Part shown: positions 1-11,400 of the stretch, piece after piece
Layout of the letters: each line of letters opens with the position of its first letter
Position numbering within the stretch: position 1 is the stretch's first letter
Assembly: GCA_036874045.1 (NCBI GenBank)
Contig: CM072339.1
Coordinates: forward strand, 18,669,501-18,733,500
Direction of reading: 5' to 3'
From: Cymodocea nodosa
Taxonomy: Eukaryota; Streptophyta; Magnoliopsida; Alismatales; Cymodoceaceae
Length of the DNA: 64,000 nt
Position numbers and translations under genes: made by a program
Notes under the pieces: model-generated
What the model was told of the DNA's origin: nothing
The model's database searches: none
The model's input: the letters and a program-made list of their open reading frames with translations, nothing else

Positions 1-2030
1 TTGAAAGGACTTGAAAGATAGATCCCAAAGTGGTGGATTTTGTTCAATAGAAGTGTGTTCAGGTTTACACCCTAAGAGCCCAATTTCCTCCAATAGATCA
101 ATAACTTACTTTCTCTGCAAAAGAAGCATCCAATTACCCAAATATGCAAATTCAATGCATAAAAAATATCTCAAATTTTCCATATCTTTGATAACAAACA
201 ATTGTGCTGAGTACTCTTTTATTACCTTAATGTTAGTTATATCACTGCCTGTTAGTAAAATATCATCTACATATATTATTAGGATGACATATCTTGTCAA
301 ACTCTTTTTGATGAAAACTAAGTGGTTACTGCACACTGGTTGAATCCTTGTTATATCATAATTAAGCTGAAGTTGTCAAACCATGCTTGTGAACTTTGTT
401 TGAGTCTATAGATAACTTTTCTAAGTAACCATACAATGTTATTCCCTTGAGCAATGTACATTGAGAGTTGCTCTATAAAAACTTTCTCATCTAGATCATC
501 ATATCAAAAGCATTATGAACATCCAATTGGCAAAGAGACTAAGAGTTATTTATTGCAATTAATAGAATAATTCAAATAGAGTTTAGTTGAGCAATTAGAG
601 AAAATGTCTATGTAGTTAAAGATCATAAGTTTGTGTAAAACAAGTAACTAGACTAGCTTTGTATCACTCCATAGAACCATCGACTTTGTGCTTGATGGTG
701 AACACCTATCAACAATTGACTATTGAGGTATCTTGAGGACCAAACACTAGATCTCATGTGCTCGTAGTATTCAATATCTACATTTCCACATTCATAGTAG
801 ACTTCTAGTGTGAAAGGTTAGTGTTTCTTGATAATTTCTAGGTATAAATTTTGATGATAAAGATATTGTAGCCTAGTGAAAAGTAGGACTAAGGATACCA
901 TAAGAAAGAAATTGGAAGATCAAATAGGCAGTAATAGTCTGTGTGTCTTTGCATTGTGCAATGGGTATATCAAGATTAGAGTTAGCCAAATTTGCATTTG
1001 GGAAGGAGGTTGGTATGGTTGAGGTAGTAGGTGTTGATAAACTTGTAATGGACATGGCTATTTGGGTGTTATTGCTGGTAACTATTATTCTCTTGTAGAT
1101 AAAGTAGTAGTAGGATCAATATAAAAAGGTTGCAGTAGAGGATCATTATTAGAGAAAAATTGGATTTGCTAAAAAAAGGGAATATCATCAAAAAAATTTG
1201 CATCAATCAAGACAAAGTAGTGATGCATATGAGGATGATAACAGTGGTATCCTTTTTGAGTACTAGAGTAATTGATAATGATGTATTTGATAGAATGGGG
1301 AGTAAGTTTATTATGACTAAGAATTAGATCCTTAACAAAAGCCATATAACTAAAAACTCTAGGAGGTTTAAGGACATAGATGATGGAATGGGATTTCTCC
1401 CTTAAGAAGGAAGATGACATTCAATTAATAAGATAGGGAGTGTTGAGAATAACATCAAACTATAAATATTTTGAAACTGTATCTCAATTATGAAGGTGCA
1501 AGTGACATCAAGGAGATGATGTTTTCACTCAACAACATCATTTCATTGAGATGTGTGGGTACAAGGAGTTTGATGATAATTTCATGATTTTCATAGAAAA
1601 GTTTAACATTAGTTTGAACAAATTCTAAGTTATTATCAATATGAAGAATTTTGAGAGTAATAGCAAATTGATTTATTATTTTATTAAAAAATTTAAAAAT
1701 AACATCATAGATCTATTGATGATTTTTAACAAATAGATCCAATACATTCTGAAAAAATTGTTAATGAAGACAATATAATAATGAAAATTAGAAATGGATG
1801 GAAAATGAGCAAGTCCCCAAACATCACAATAAACCAATCCTATCAGACTCTCACTAAAATACAAATCACGTCTTTTATAAGTAGCTCTAAATTGCTTATC
1901 CAAGTGACACGACTCACACCTAACAAGAATCCTCTCAAATGTGTTTTTACTTCATATGGTTTGCTAGAAAGCTTTCAAAAGCATTAGCCCATGTCCACTA
2001 GTTGTTGGTGTTAAGTTTCAAACTTGTAAT
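1..2030 (-). mobile_element. Ty1/copia retrotransposon, degraded pol (integrase and reverse transcriptase)
   Basis: The minus strand encodes broken pieces of copia Pol in the expected order. At 1676-1990 lies the integrase zinc-binding end (reads CESCHLDKQFRATY) running into the core start (LVYCDVWG, SISNFHYYIVFI). At 106-336 lies the reverse transcriptase active site, YVDDILLTGSDI, followed by the conserved region around MENLRYFL. The reading frame is broken many times between them, so this copy cannot be translated. RNase H would lie to the left of base 1, so the element runs off the window. Its 5' LTR is probably the one at 3850-4106. The family call rests on the order integrase before RT, which separates copia from gypsy. 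Confidence 0.85.
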
Positions 2031-2447
2031 AATGTGATTTTTTGCCCAAATGTCTTTATTAGGTTCCATGCAATGATTCAAATGTTGGTATTGTATTGAT
2101 GATTAATCTTCCAAAAAATGTATCGAGGATTGTATCAATGGAAATACGATACTTTTATGAAAATGTCCAAAAAACTTAAAATTTTAACTTGAAATTCAGG
2201 AATAAGATAAAGTAAATTATAATAAGTATATAAAAAAACCTAGATAAATTTTCTAGACAATTATTATGTATAAAATGTCAATTAGATACAAATATGATGA
2301 TTGCGTACATGACTACCCTTCAATCATGTATAGATAAGTGAAAAAGACTCCTAATGACAAATAATTTCAATAACAATGGAATTATATAAAAGTTAATTCC
2401 ATGTTGAATGTCTAGGAAGAGATTGGAATATTTTGTCAAAATGTAAT

Positions 2448-3095
2448 ATTTTATAAATTATAAATTTATGAGTTTAGAGTAAATTAAAAACTTTTATTTC
2501 TATAATGTAGTTAATATCTTTTAAAAAATCTCATGTAATTAATTAAAAAATAGAAAATAAAGTTTGTGAGAATATAATAGACAAGTAGAGGAGAAATGTT
2601 ATTCAAAGCAAACATAATTTTAAATATATATATATATATATTAGGATTTTTTGTGATTTTTTTAATACTTTTATTATTTTTTATGCAATAATTTTTTCAT
2701 TTTTTTCTCCTCTCTTCCCTTATCTTTTTTTATTCTTTTTTCTTTCCCTTGTCTATAACCTCCATAATTAAAAATTTTATCAATTATAAGATTTTAGAGT
2801 AAATTATAAATTTTTATTTCTATAATGTAGTTAGTATCTTTTAAAAAAATCTCACTTAAATTAATTTAATTAGAAAATAAAGTTTGTGAGAGTACAAGAG
2901 AATGTTAATCACAAGTAAACATAATTTTTTAAAAAAATTAAAATTTTTGTATTTTTTAATACTTTCATTATTTTTTAAACATAATTTTTATGTAACAATT
3001 TTTTCACTTTTTCCTTTTCTCTTTCTTTTTCTTCTTTCTCTTCTCCCTTTTTTTCCACATGTTTCTTTAATTTTTTTTTCTCTCTCATGTGCATT
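2448..3095. repeat. Tandem duplication of an AT-rich unit of about 320 bp
   Basis: Two direct copies lie head to tail, about 2448-2765 and 2766-3095. Both contain the phrases TTTATTTCTATAATGTAGTTA and AGAAAATAAAGTTTGTGAGA, both continue through AAACATAATTTT and a run rich in ATACTTT, and both end in a pyrimidine-rich tract. The copies differ by scattered substitutions and small indels, so the duplication is not recent. It lies between the copia pol fragment and the presumed copia primer-binding site, where gag would be expected. I recognise no gag here. Confidence 0.7.
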
Positions 3096-3836
3096 ACCCC
3101 CTCTTTTCTTCCTCCATCATTTGTCCCCTAAACTTGCAAAATTCTAATGGATTTTGGTGGTGGGCAATGACAATCAAGTGCTTTGATAGAGACTCTGATG
3201 CTTGATAAAAACTTTAGCAAAGAAGTATTTTGTGGAGGCTTCGATAGAGAATCCTATTGCAATACCAAAGACGATGTAGAGCCTAATAAACTTGTCTCTG
3301 AATTGATTGATCCTTTTGATGGATTGATCAATTCATCCTCCATTAAGTTTAAAAAATGGCTAAACCCTAATGATTCATAGATCCATGATCAATCCTAGAT
3401 GCAAGATCATTCAAACCTTGGTATTTTCAAAAATACCACTTGTTTTGGGATTAAACAAATCAAAAACTAATTTAGAGCACCAATATTTCATCAATCTTGA
3501 TTGGTTTTTTAATTCTTGGTTCTGTGAATGTGAAAAGGTGCTAAGAAATAGAGGTGAATTATTACTTTAAGGTATTCCACAAGCCTCAGATGATAAGAGG
3601 AGAGTTGGAGTTTTAAGCTTATATCATTATAAGGAGAGTCCAAAAGAGTAGGGCCAAAAACAATAGTTGTCAATTGGCAACATGAGTCAATAGTTGAGGT
3701 GGTACGACTAGCGTTGAGTTTAGAAGAGGTGGTAATGGCTACAAGTGGTGATGGCTAGGGTTTCAACCAACAATGGCTTGGCTTTTAGTCAATAGGGCCT
3801 ATGGTGGTGGGTGGTGGTTGCTAGGTTAGTCAATGG
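3096..3836. other. Unassigned segment, probably copia 5' internal region
   Basis: There is no recognisable gene. Two small plus-strand open frames (3183-3380 and 3370-3570) show no known motif and overlap each other. From its position just inside a primer-binding site, the segment is probably leader or gag-region DNA of the minus-strand copia element, but no gag motif survives. Confidence 0.3.
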
Positions 3837-3849
3837 TACTCTGGTACCA
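3837..3849 (-). other. tRNA primer-binding site of a minus-strand LTR element
   Basis: On the minus strand the site reads TGGTACCAGAGTA, close to the initiator-methionine tRNA primer site (TGGTATCAGAGC) used by most plant copia elements. It directly follows an LTR that ends in CA. Confidence 0.55.
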
Positions 3850-4106
3850 TGTGGAGAAGAAGAGGGTGAAATATCATTCCAAACAAAAGAGAATACAACA
3901 ATTTATATATAGGAGTTACTCCCTCAGACATCAGTTTACCCAAATACCCATGGAACATAACAATAATTTGTAATGTTGACAATCCAATATTCTATGTACA
4001 CACCAAGTACATTGTGGTTGATTGTTATATTTGTAATAGGGTGCTAAGAAGAGTCATATCTAATTCCTAATTTAAGTCTTTAGAGTATTTGATGTTCATA
4101 CTTACA
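3850..4106 (-). repeat. Probable 5' LTR of the left copia element
   Basis: Read on the minus strand, this 257-bp segment starts TGTAAGTATG, ends CCACA next to the primer-binding site, and contains a TATA-like promoter core, CCTATATATAAATTG, in the second half. These are the expected LTR landmarks. The matching 3' LTR would be outside the window, so the boundary at 4106 is inferred from the TG start alone. Confidence 0.5.
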
Positions 4107-4660
4107 AAGGGCTTGTTTGTGTATTTAGAAAATGACTAAATGAAAAGATAATAATTTGTGGGAATTTATGAGAAATGAAAATTAAGGTACTTTTCTTTCT
4201 TTCACTTTCTTGATATTTGTGCTTATTTCAAAATTTAAAGGAATTTGTAATTTGGGTGTGTTTTTGGCATACCATTTGGTAGATTAATATATTGAATTAT
4301 TTCTAAAATTGACTTGCCATTTTTAAATGGTATATAGAACTTGGTTATTGACAATTATACCACTAATCAATGTCTTCTAGACATGGGGATGACAACAGCA
4401 TGAACGATTAGAAGATGGGGCATGAATGGTGGGCATGGGAAGACTCAAGGTTAAGGGTGAGAGGAGAGCTCAAGGTCAATTTCTTGTCTCTGTGAGAGGG
4501 TGGAGGGAAAGTTTCCTCACTTTCCTTTTTATAGGTTGGAAAGTGAACGAATCACTTTTTGAACTTTTTCAAATGCACAAATACTAGGAAAGTTGGAATT
4601 TACCTTTTCATTTTTTTTCACTTTCTTGGTGCTCAAATTCCCCTCAAAGGTCCTTTTTTT
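4107..4660. repeat. Possible MITE with degenerate inverted ends
   Basis: The left end reads GGGCTTGTTTGTGTATTTAG, then continues through AAAATGACTAAATGAAAAG. The right end, read on the other strand, has GGGGAATTTGAGCACCAAG, then AAAGTGAAAAAAAATGAAAAG. The two ends are only loosely inverted copies. No target duplication could be fixed and there is no coding capacity. The call is weak. Confidence 0.3.
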
Positions 4661-5414
4661 GAAAAGAGAGGAGTATGAATCTCATTAAGTATAAAAATAG
4701 GATACATTCAGAAAAACAATTTATTGAAGAGGTGAATCAGAAAAAGAAAAAAAGAGAAGAAAGAAAAACAATGCACCTCAACAGTAAGTGTCCCTCCAAG
4801 ATTCCCACAAAAATTTACCTCAACATGCTAGACCTCTGATACCATTCCTGGACAACTGAAAAAGAATGTCTTACCAAATGTCTTGGTGTTGGGGTTTTTT
4901 GAATCATTATTTAAGAAACTAGATATGATAGATATATGCACTCCTACTCAAGGAGTTTATAGGATTTATTTGTCTTGTGGTTATATGGCTTATTGATACG
5001 CATATACTAGGGCAGCTTTAGAGTCTCCCCTGTAAATATGTAATCTACTTTTTACAGCAAACAACTTTTCTGTTTTCTCCCCAAATATATCTATTTATGG
5101 CCAAGGAATTTCCTGGCCACTACATACAAGAAAACAATATAATTGAACTATTTTTTCATGCTTTTTTAGATGACTTAAAGGGATTTTTTATGATCAATAG
5201 AATAAAACAGATATCATATTTTAGGCTGCAATGCTTCAACAAGAAAAGTTGAATAGTTGTAGGCCTTTCAAGTTTTCTGAGCCTGTACTTATTTTGTTAT
5301 TTAGCCAGCACAGTTCTGCTTCTCGTGTATTTGTTTTGATATGGATTATACAATTTATATCTTGATTTAGTCAAGTATCATATTTACCATCTTCACAATT
5401 TTATTTTTTATTAG
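4661..5414. other. Upstream intron or flank of the epimerase gene, nothing recognised
   Basis: AT-rich DNA with no identifiable exon. It ends in a pyrimidine-rich stretch and the splice acceptor (TTTTTATTAG) used by the first visible epimerase exon. It is therefore the 3' end of an intron whose donor and preceding exon are not seen. Confidence 0.5.
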
Positions 5415-8400
5415 ATATATTTATATGGAGCTCATGTCACGTCATGGAAAAATGAATATGGGGATGAGTTGCTATTTATGAGCAAAAAGGTACTGATTCT
5501 TTTAACCTTGTTAACTTCTATCATCTTGAAGCATTTGCGAGATCTGCCTTTCTATTATATTAGCTACTTGAAGGTCTTAACATGTTCTAGGTCACTGCTT
5601 TTTGACTTTTTGTGAATGATCACACTTCCTATAGGTTTCTGCTTGCGGTTGCTCTGTACAATTACTGCTTTATATTGTACTTATTTTAAAGTCAGACTAA
5701 CTAGAATTTTATCAATATGCTTCTTAATAAAATATTTTTGAGTTAAATAAGATCAATTTTTTTTCTATAACAAAGATAGCCTCTATAGTATGCAAAGATT
5801 TTAGGTCTTTGAGCTCATGTTGTTTGCCTTGTTATAAATATTTGCTAATTTGTTAGGATTACATACTGTTAGAATAAATGATGTACTAGGTTATTTGTGT
5901 ATTGTGGGCTTAGTCTCATAAGCGTATTTTGTCCTTATGTAGCCTCTATATAGAGGTCCTATTTGTATGTGAATGATATACAACTTTTACTTATTTCTTG
6001 TATTTTAACATGATAGTAAAGCTTAGGTTTTGAGATGTTTGTTTATGAATGATATACAACTTTTACTTATTTCTTGTATTTTAATATGATATCAAAGCTT
6101 ACATTTTAAGAGTCCATTAAGAGAGAGATGTAGGGAGGGAGAAGGGAAACTCTAATCATACACTTCTCCTAATCACCACCATTATCAATAGTTGTCTATT
6201 ACCTCTATTGGTTAGAGCCACCCCTTGCATTGATTGCTCCTCTTCCTTTCTCCCTTATTTTCTTTGAGCATCTTTCTTTACTTCATTGTCTTTTGTCAAT
6301 GCATACTTGGTCCACTTTTTGCTGGTGTTGCTGAACCTAGCTAGGTCATTGATGGCCCTATTGAGGCCACTATCACCAACAATTGCCACCCATTGGTGTC
6401 AATAGTTTCTATTCCTCTCTAACCCCCTTTCTATGTAGAATGGTTCAACATATCCATTTGTTTTCTTCTTTCAATTCATATCTTCCTCTATGCCATTTTC
6501 GTTGTTGAACTAAATCAACCAAAAAAAAGGAACTTTCCTACTACTTCATCTTCTTCACACATCAAGATGGCACTACATCAACAAAAGCATAGCACCTTTC
6601 AAAGAAGCTCTGGGGTCTTATTGCCACTTGCACCCATTAGGGTTGCAAAGGGGAAGACAAATGATGAAGGTGTCACATGTGAAGGAGAAGAGAAGGGAAA
6701 GAAAAGGAAAAAAATAAAAAAATGGTGAGAGAAAATAAGGGAAAAAAGAGGAGTAAAGAGGAAAAAAAGAAAAAAGAAAGAAAGAAAGAAAAAAAATGGT
6801 GGAACTAAGAAAGGAAGAAAAGAAAGGGTTTTTGAGGATAGATCACATTTGTTACTACCTTAGATTGCATTTGATGGTTATTCTACTATTGTTTGAGATA
6901 TAATTCTTAGATCATTTCCTTTGTTATAGTAATTGGTTTCCTGCCTTGAAATGTATTCAATGGTTATTCTACTATTTGAGATAAAGTTCTTAGATTGCAA
7001 TTGTTCTTGCTACTTTTGTTACAACAACTAGTTTTTTATATTCTTCTATGTATTTTTTATTTCTTGTTATGTTTGTTGAATTATTAGGTTTATTATAAGT
7101 TGGATGTTCTAACTTGAAGGGAAGTGTTAAAATAAATGTTGTATTAGATTATTTATGTATTATGAGTTTAGTCTCACATTGTTTAAGTGTGTTTTGCCCT
7201 TTTATAGTCTTTATATATAAAGGCTTTGTTTATGAATGATATATAACTTCCACCTATTTCTTGTATTTCAACACATACCAACATTAAGAATTTGCCTCTA
7301 AAGAGATAATTAGAGGACTTGCTATTCATAAATTGCTATTGCATTTTGTCCTACCATTCCCTAACATAAATTTCTTATTTTCCACACACATGATTTATTG
7401 ATTCTATCTTCACATGCTTTATTAGTTTGTTCTTGTTAAATATTTTGTGTTGTCATGCCCCTATTCTTATAGCTAGGATGAGAATGGACCATTTATTAAA
7501 TCTTGGTTCGAATTTTCTTTTGCCTATTCCTTTAGGTAATTAATCTGCAACAATAACAACAACAATCTAAGTCATAATCTTATTACATGGGGTTTACCAT
7601 ATAAATCTTTTTCTTTCAAATATTTCTATCTATGATCAATTCTTTGATTAAATTACATAAATTTAAATCATTTTTTATAATTTTTAATTAAGTAGTTTTA
7701 GGTTTATATTACTTTAAATTTCTTCTACATTAATTAATTTTCTTATCTGTGCATGTCTTGGTCTTTTAAGATATGATTAAACCATTTAAGCTGATTTTCT
7801 CTAATCTTATTTTCAATAGGTGCAACTCCTATTCTATTCATAATAAAATCATTTTTTAGGTTATCCCTTATAATATTACCATTCATCCATTTAAACGTGC
7901 ATCTCAACTATACTATTTGTTTGCATATGGTCATGTTTTATAGCTTAATATTCTAAGTTATAAAGTATAGTTAGGAAAATAATAATTTTATAGAATTTTT
8001 CTTTTAATTTTAAGGGCATGCTCCTGTCTTGTAACACTGTAGAATCATTCCTTTATTTCATTGATCCTACTATGATCTTATAAATAACATCCTTTGTAAT
8101 TTCACTATTATACCATTACTAATTATATATTTGAAGTATATAAAAGTCTTATTTCTGTGAATCTTATGACCATCTACATATATATCTTCATCAATATTTC
8201 TATTTTTGTTGAATATGCATTCCATATATTTAGTTTTTACCTACCTAATCTAAATCCTTTGAACTCTAAAGTATTCCTCTATAATTTTAATTTTGAAATA
8301 ATTCTTGACTTACTTTCATCAACTAAAACTATGTCATCAATAAATAACATAGATTAAGGTATTTCTTCTTGAATTTCTTTGGTTATTTCATTTATAATCA

Positions 8401-11400
8401 AGATGAACAAATATGGACTTGGGGAAAAGCAGTTGTGTAAACCTACTTTTATTGAAAATTCTCAAGTTTTTCCTCTTATAGTTTTAACACTAATAATTGT
8501 TCTTTCATACATATTCTTTATAATATTAATATATTTTATGACTACTCCTTTTCTTTCTAAAACACACCATAATAAGTTTCTAGGTACTCTATCAAAGTCT
8601 TTTCTATATAATTGAAAACTCTATGAAGGTCTTTTTTCTTAATTCTAAAATTTTCTATTAGTTGTATAAATAAATGAAGAGTTTCTATTGTTGATTTACT
8701 TAGACATAAATCCAAATTGATTTCCTGTAATTTTAGTTATATACCTTAATTTTTATTCAATTACCTGCTCTTATAATTTCATAATATGACCTATTAACTT
8801 AACACCATGATCACTATTACAATTATGTGTATCTCTCTTATTTTTAAGTGTAGGTATTAACTAATTGTTGATCATGTATCTGTTATCAGAAAAATTGAAG
8901 TACCTGTGCCCATATACATGTTATCTGACTAGGGAATTCTCTATAAATTCACTTTCTTATTATTGGGAATGCGTCATCTTGCCAATTTCTGCATCACCTA
9001 AACCAACACAATTGGGGAATTCATTTTTTTAAGCTGTACTTTTTAGATGGGCAAACCATATCTTACATGCTCCAATGATAATTTCTAGATTCAATGTTTT
9101 GGTCACGTTTTCAATGCCCCTCAAAATTGGTAATTAACATCTAATCTATAATGAACCATATTTGTTGCCTTAGCTAGATTGGAATTTGCTAGAACAGTTC
9201 ATGGCATGCGGAAGTATATTTCTTTGTCTGTCATTTGAAATTAACCATGAAAGTAATTCATATATTGTCATTTTTCTCAGACTCTCTTTAAACCACCAAA
9301 GCCAATACGTGGGGGCATCCCAATTTGCTTTCCTCAGGTGTGCACACCTTTCCATTACGTTTTATTTAATCTGGTTAGCTGGTTGTACTCAAAACCTAGA
9401 TTGTTTCTAAAGTATTTAAATTATAGGGGTTTGAAAATATGGGTCTGCAACCTTTTCATGTAACTATTGTCTTATCTACCTTAGAATATGGCTATACTGT
9501 TCTTTCCTGTACCTTGTGGCTTGTACTTACAGCAGTTCTCTGAAAACTCAGTTTTCTGACATGGGATCTCTTGAAAAACATGGGTTTGCAAGAAATAAAT
9601 TATGGAGTATTGAAAATGATCCTCATTCTGATTCAACAAAGACATCCAACCAAGCTTTTGTTGACCTTATTTTGAGGGAATCAGAGGAAGAGCCTAGAAT
9701 CTGGCCTCACAGGTGCATTACTTAGTAATTTAGATATTTAAATTATTCTCAAACAGTAAATTTGTTCTCACGTTCATTGAAAGATTGTTGATGTCAAACT
9801 TTTTGCCTAAATAAAGGAGAGCAAAAAGTAAAGATTTTTTACTTGCATGCTATAAAAAATTCTTAATTACTTGTATGCCATTCAAAATGTTATATTTGCT
9901 TGCATGTCATTAAAAACTTATCAGTTTTGCTAGAATAATTTCACATTTACCTGCCACCATAAACTGAAGTTAATGTCCATTAACTCTGTCAAATTACCAT
10001 AATATTCTTTTTCTTACAGATTGCTACAAAATTTCTAATGACTTCTTCCATCTCTTTTTTCTTTCCACTTTAAACAGCAGCTGCTTCTTCATTTGAAACT
10101 AGAATTGATGAATCCTTGTATGGGATAATGGTAGGTTAATTCCTGTGTTCGTTGTCTAGTTTTGATTGCAGTGGATCTGGATTACTTTGTGATTCTTGTA
10201 TTTGGAACTATGGGGTTTATGAATTTTCCTCTATAATCATGCTTTTTCTACAAGGATTCATTTAATAGATTTGGTTTCGTTAATTGTGCTCTGTCTATGT
10301 ATTTGACATTTGTTAGTTCTAAAATTTAGGAAATTAGTGACTTAGCTTGGTGCATGCGTTCTCTGCTTTCCTGTATGGACACAGCTAGTATGGGGTTATT
10401 GGTACTCAACTTGTTTGAAATTAGGCACCAGTAAGGGGCGTTTGATCTCTGCTTTCTTGTATGGACACGGCTATTATGAGGTTATTAGTACTCAACTGGT
10501 TTGAGAATAAACACAAGTACGGGATTCTAGACAAGTAGATGATTATAGAAATATGTTCCTTTTTCCACAAAATGACAGCTGATTTAAAATCAATTAGCAT
10601 AGAATAAAGAGGCAAACCAAATGCTTAATGCTGATCTCTGACATGACCCCTCATGAAGATTGCTGTGAACCTGAGTTGAAGTCTGAGGACCTTCATGGTG
10701 ACAGGAAGGGTAATGATGCCAGCACCAATGATGGCAGGGTCTGTGGAGAAGGGGATAGAGGAGAGGTTTCAATGAAGGATAAGGGAACCCTGGTTTGAAT
10801 GAAATGGGGTTTTTTGGATTCTGCTTAAAGTAAGGGGTAAGTTAGCTTTTTGAGAACTTGGGTTAGATAACTAAGGTTAATATAATGGTGATGATAGAAA
10901 GGATATAAGAGTATAACGGAGTTTTTTTTTTTAAATATGAATTTTGTGATGGGATATAAGTGATTATGATTTTTTTATGGTATGCAAGTAAAAAATACAA
11001 TATTAATTACATTAGTTTTTTATAGTCTTCAAGTTTTCAAATCTATTATGCTATCTGTAATTGCAATCTTTGTTTTCTCTTCTCAGATTTGAATTTCATC
11101 TAAGGATTACTTTGGCTCCTGGAGGAGATCTCATGATGACATCTCGCATTAAAAACACAAGTACCGATGGGAAATCTTTCTCATTCAGATTTGCATATCA
11201 CACATATTTTTCAGTTAGTGACATCAGGTCTGACTACATTCTACCCAAACTGGATGTCTTCTATTTTTTACCTTTATGCAGTACTTGGAAATTAGACATC
11301 AAAAAAAAAAAGAGCAGCATCTTATCTAATTAGAAGTGAATTGCACCTAATATGATCCTCTGTCTATGCAGTGCATTTACTGGTTCTATCTAGTCATAAT

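Larger units (their letters stand above)
5867..7273 (+). mobile_element. TRIM-like nonautonomous LTR element (copy A), in an epimerase intron
   Basis: A 1.4-kb element with direct terminal repeats at 5867-6010 and 7125-7273. Both begin TGTTA and end in AACA, and the element is flanked on both sides by CATAC (5862-5866 and 7274-7278), a 5-bp target duplication. Just inside the left repeat is a degraded initiator-Met primer site (TGATAGTAAAGC, and a second version TGATATCAAAGC). A polypurine tract (CTTGAAGGGAAG) directly precedes the right repeat. The interior has a purine-rich run near 6650-6830 and no ORF for Gag or Pol. This layout matches miniature LTR elements, which need proteins from another element to move. 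It has the same strand as the host gene. Confidence 0.85.
9830..10999. mobile_element. Nonautonomous MULE-like element with long inverted ends and a captured gene piece
   Basis: The left end (from about 9830) reads TTTTTTACTTGCATGCTATA, then repeats the motif ACTTG(C/T)ATGCCAT at roughly 30-bp steps. The right end, read on the minus strand from about 10999, reads TTTTTTACTTGCATACCATA with the same stepped repeats. The inverted ends extend roughly 150 bp. The interior has no transposase. It holds a tandem duplication and a minus-strand fragment of an amino-acid transporter gene. This is the pattern of a Pack-MULE, although the 9-bp target duplication was not confirmed. It sits in epimerase intron 9713-11086. 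Confidence 0.55.

Noticed and set aside
5114-5134. CCACTACATACAAGAAAAC, resembling a CACTA end
   Set aside because: The three-base insertion breaks the CACTACAAG terminus, and there are no subterminal repeats or partner end nearby.
8157-8615. Plus-strand hydrophobic frames of 66 and 78 aa
   Set aside because: They are antisense to the RTE reverse transcriptase relic, which reads clearly on the minus strand.
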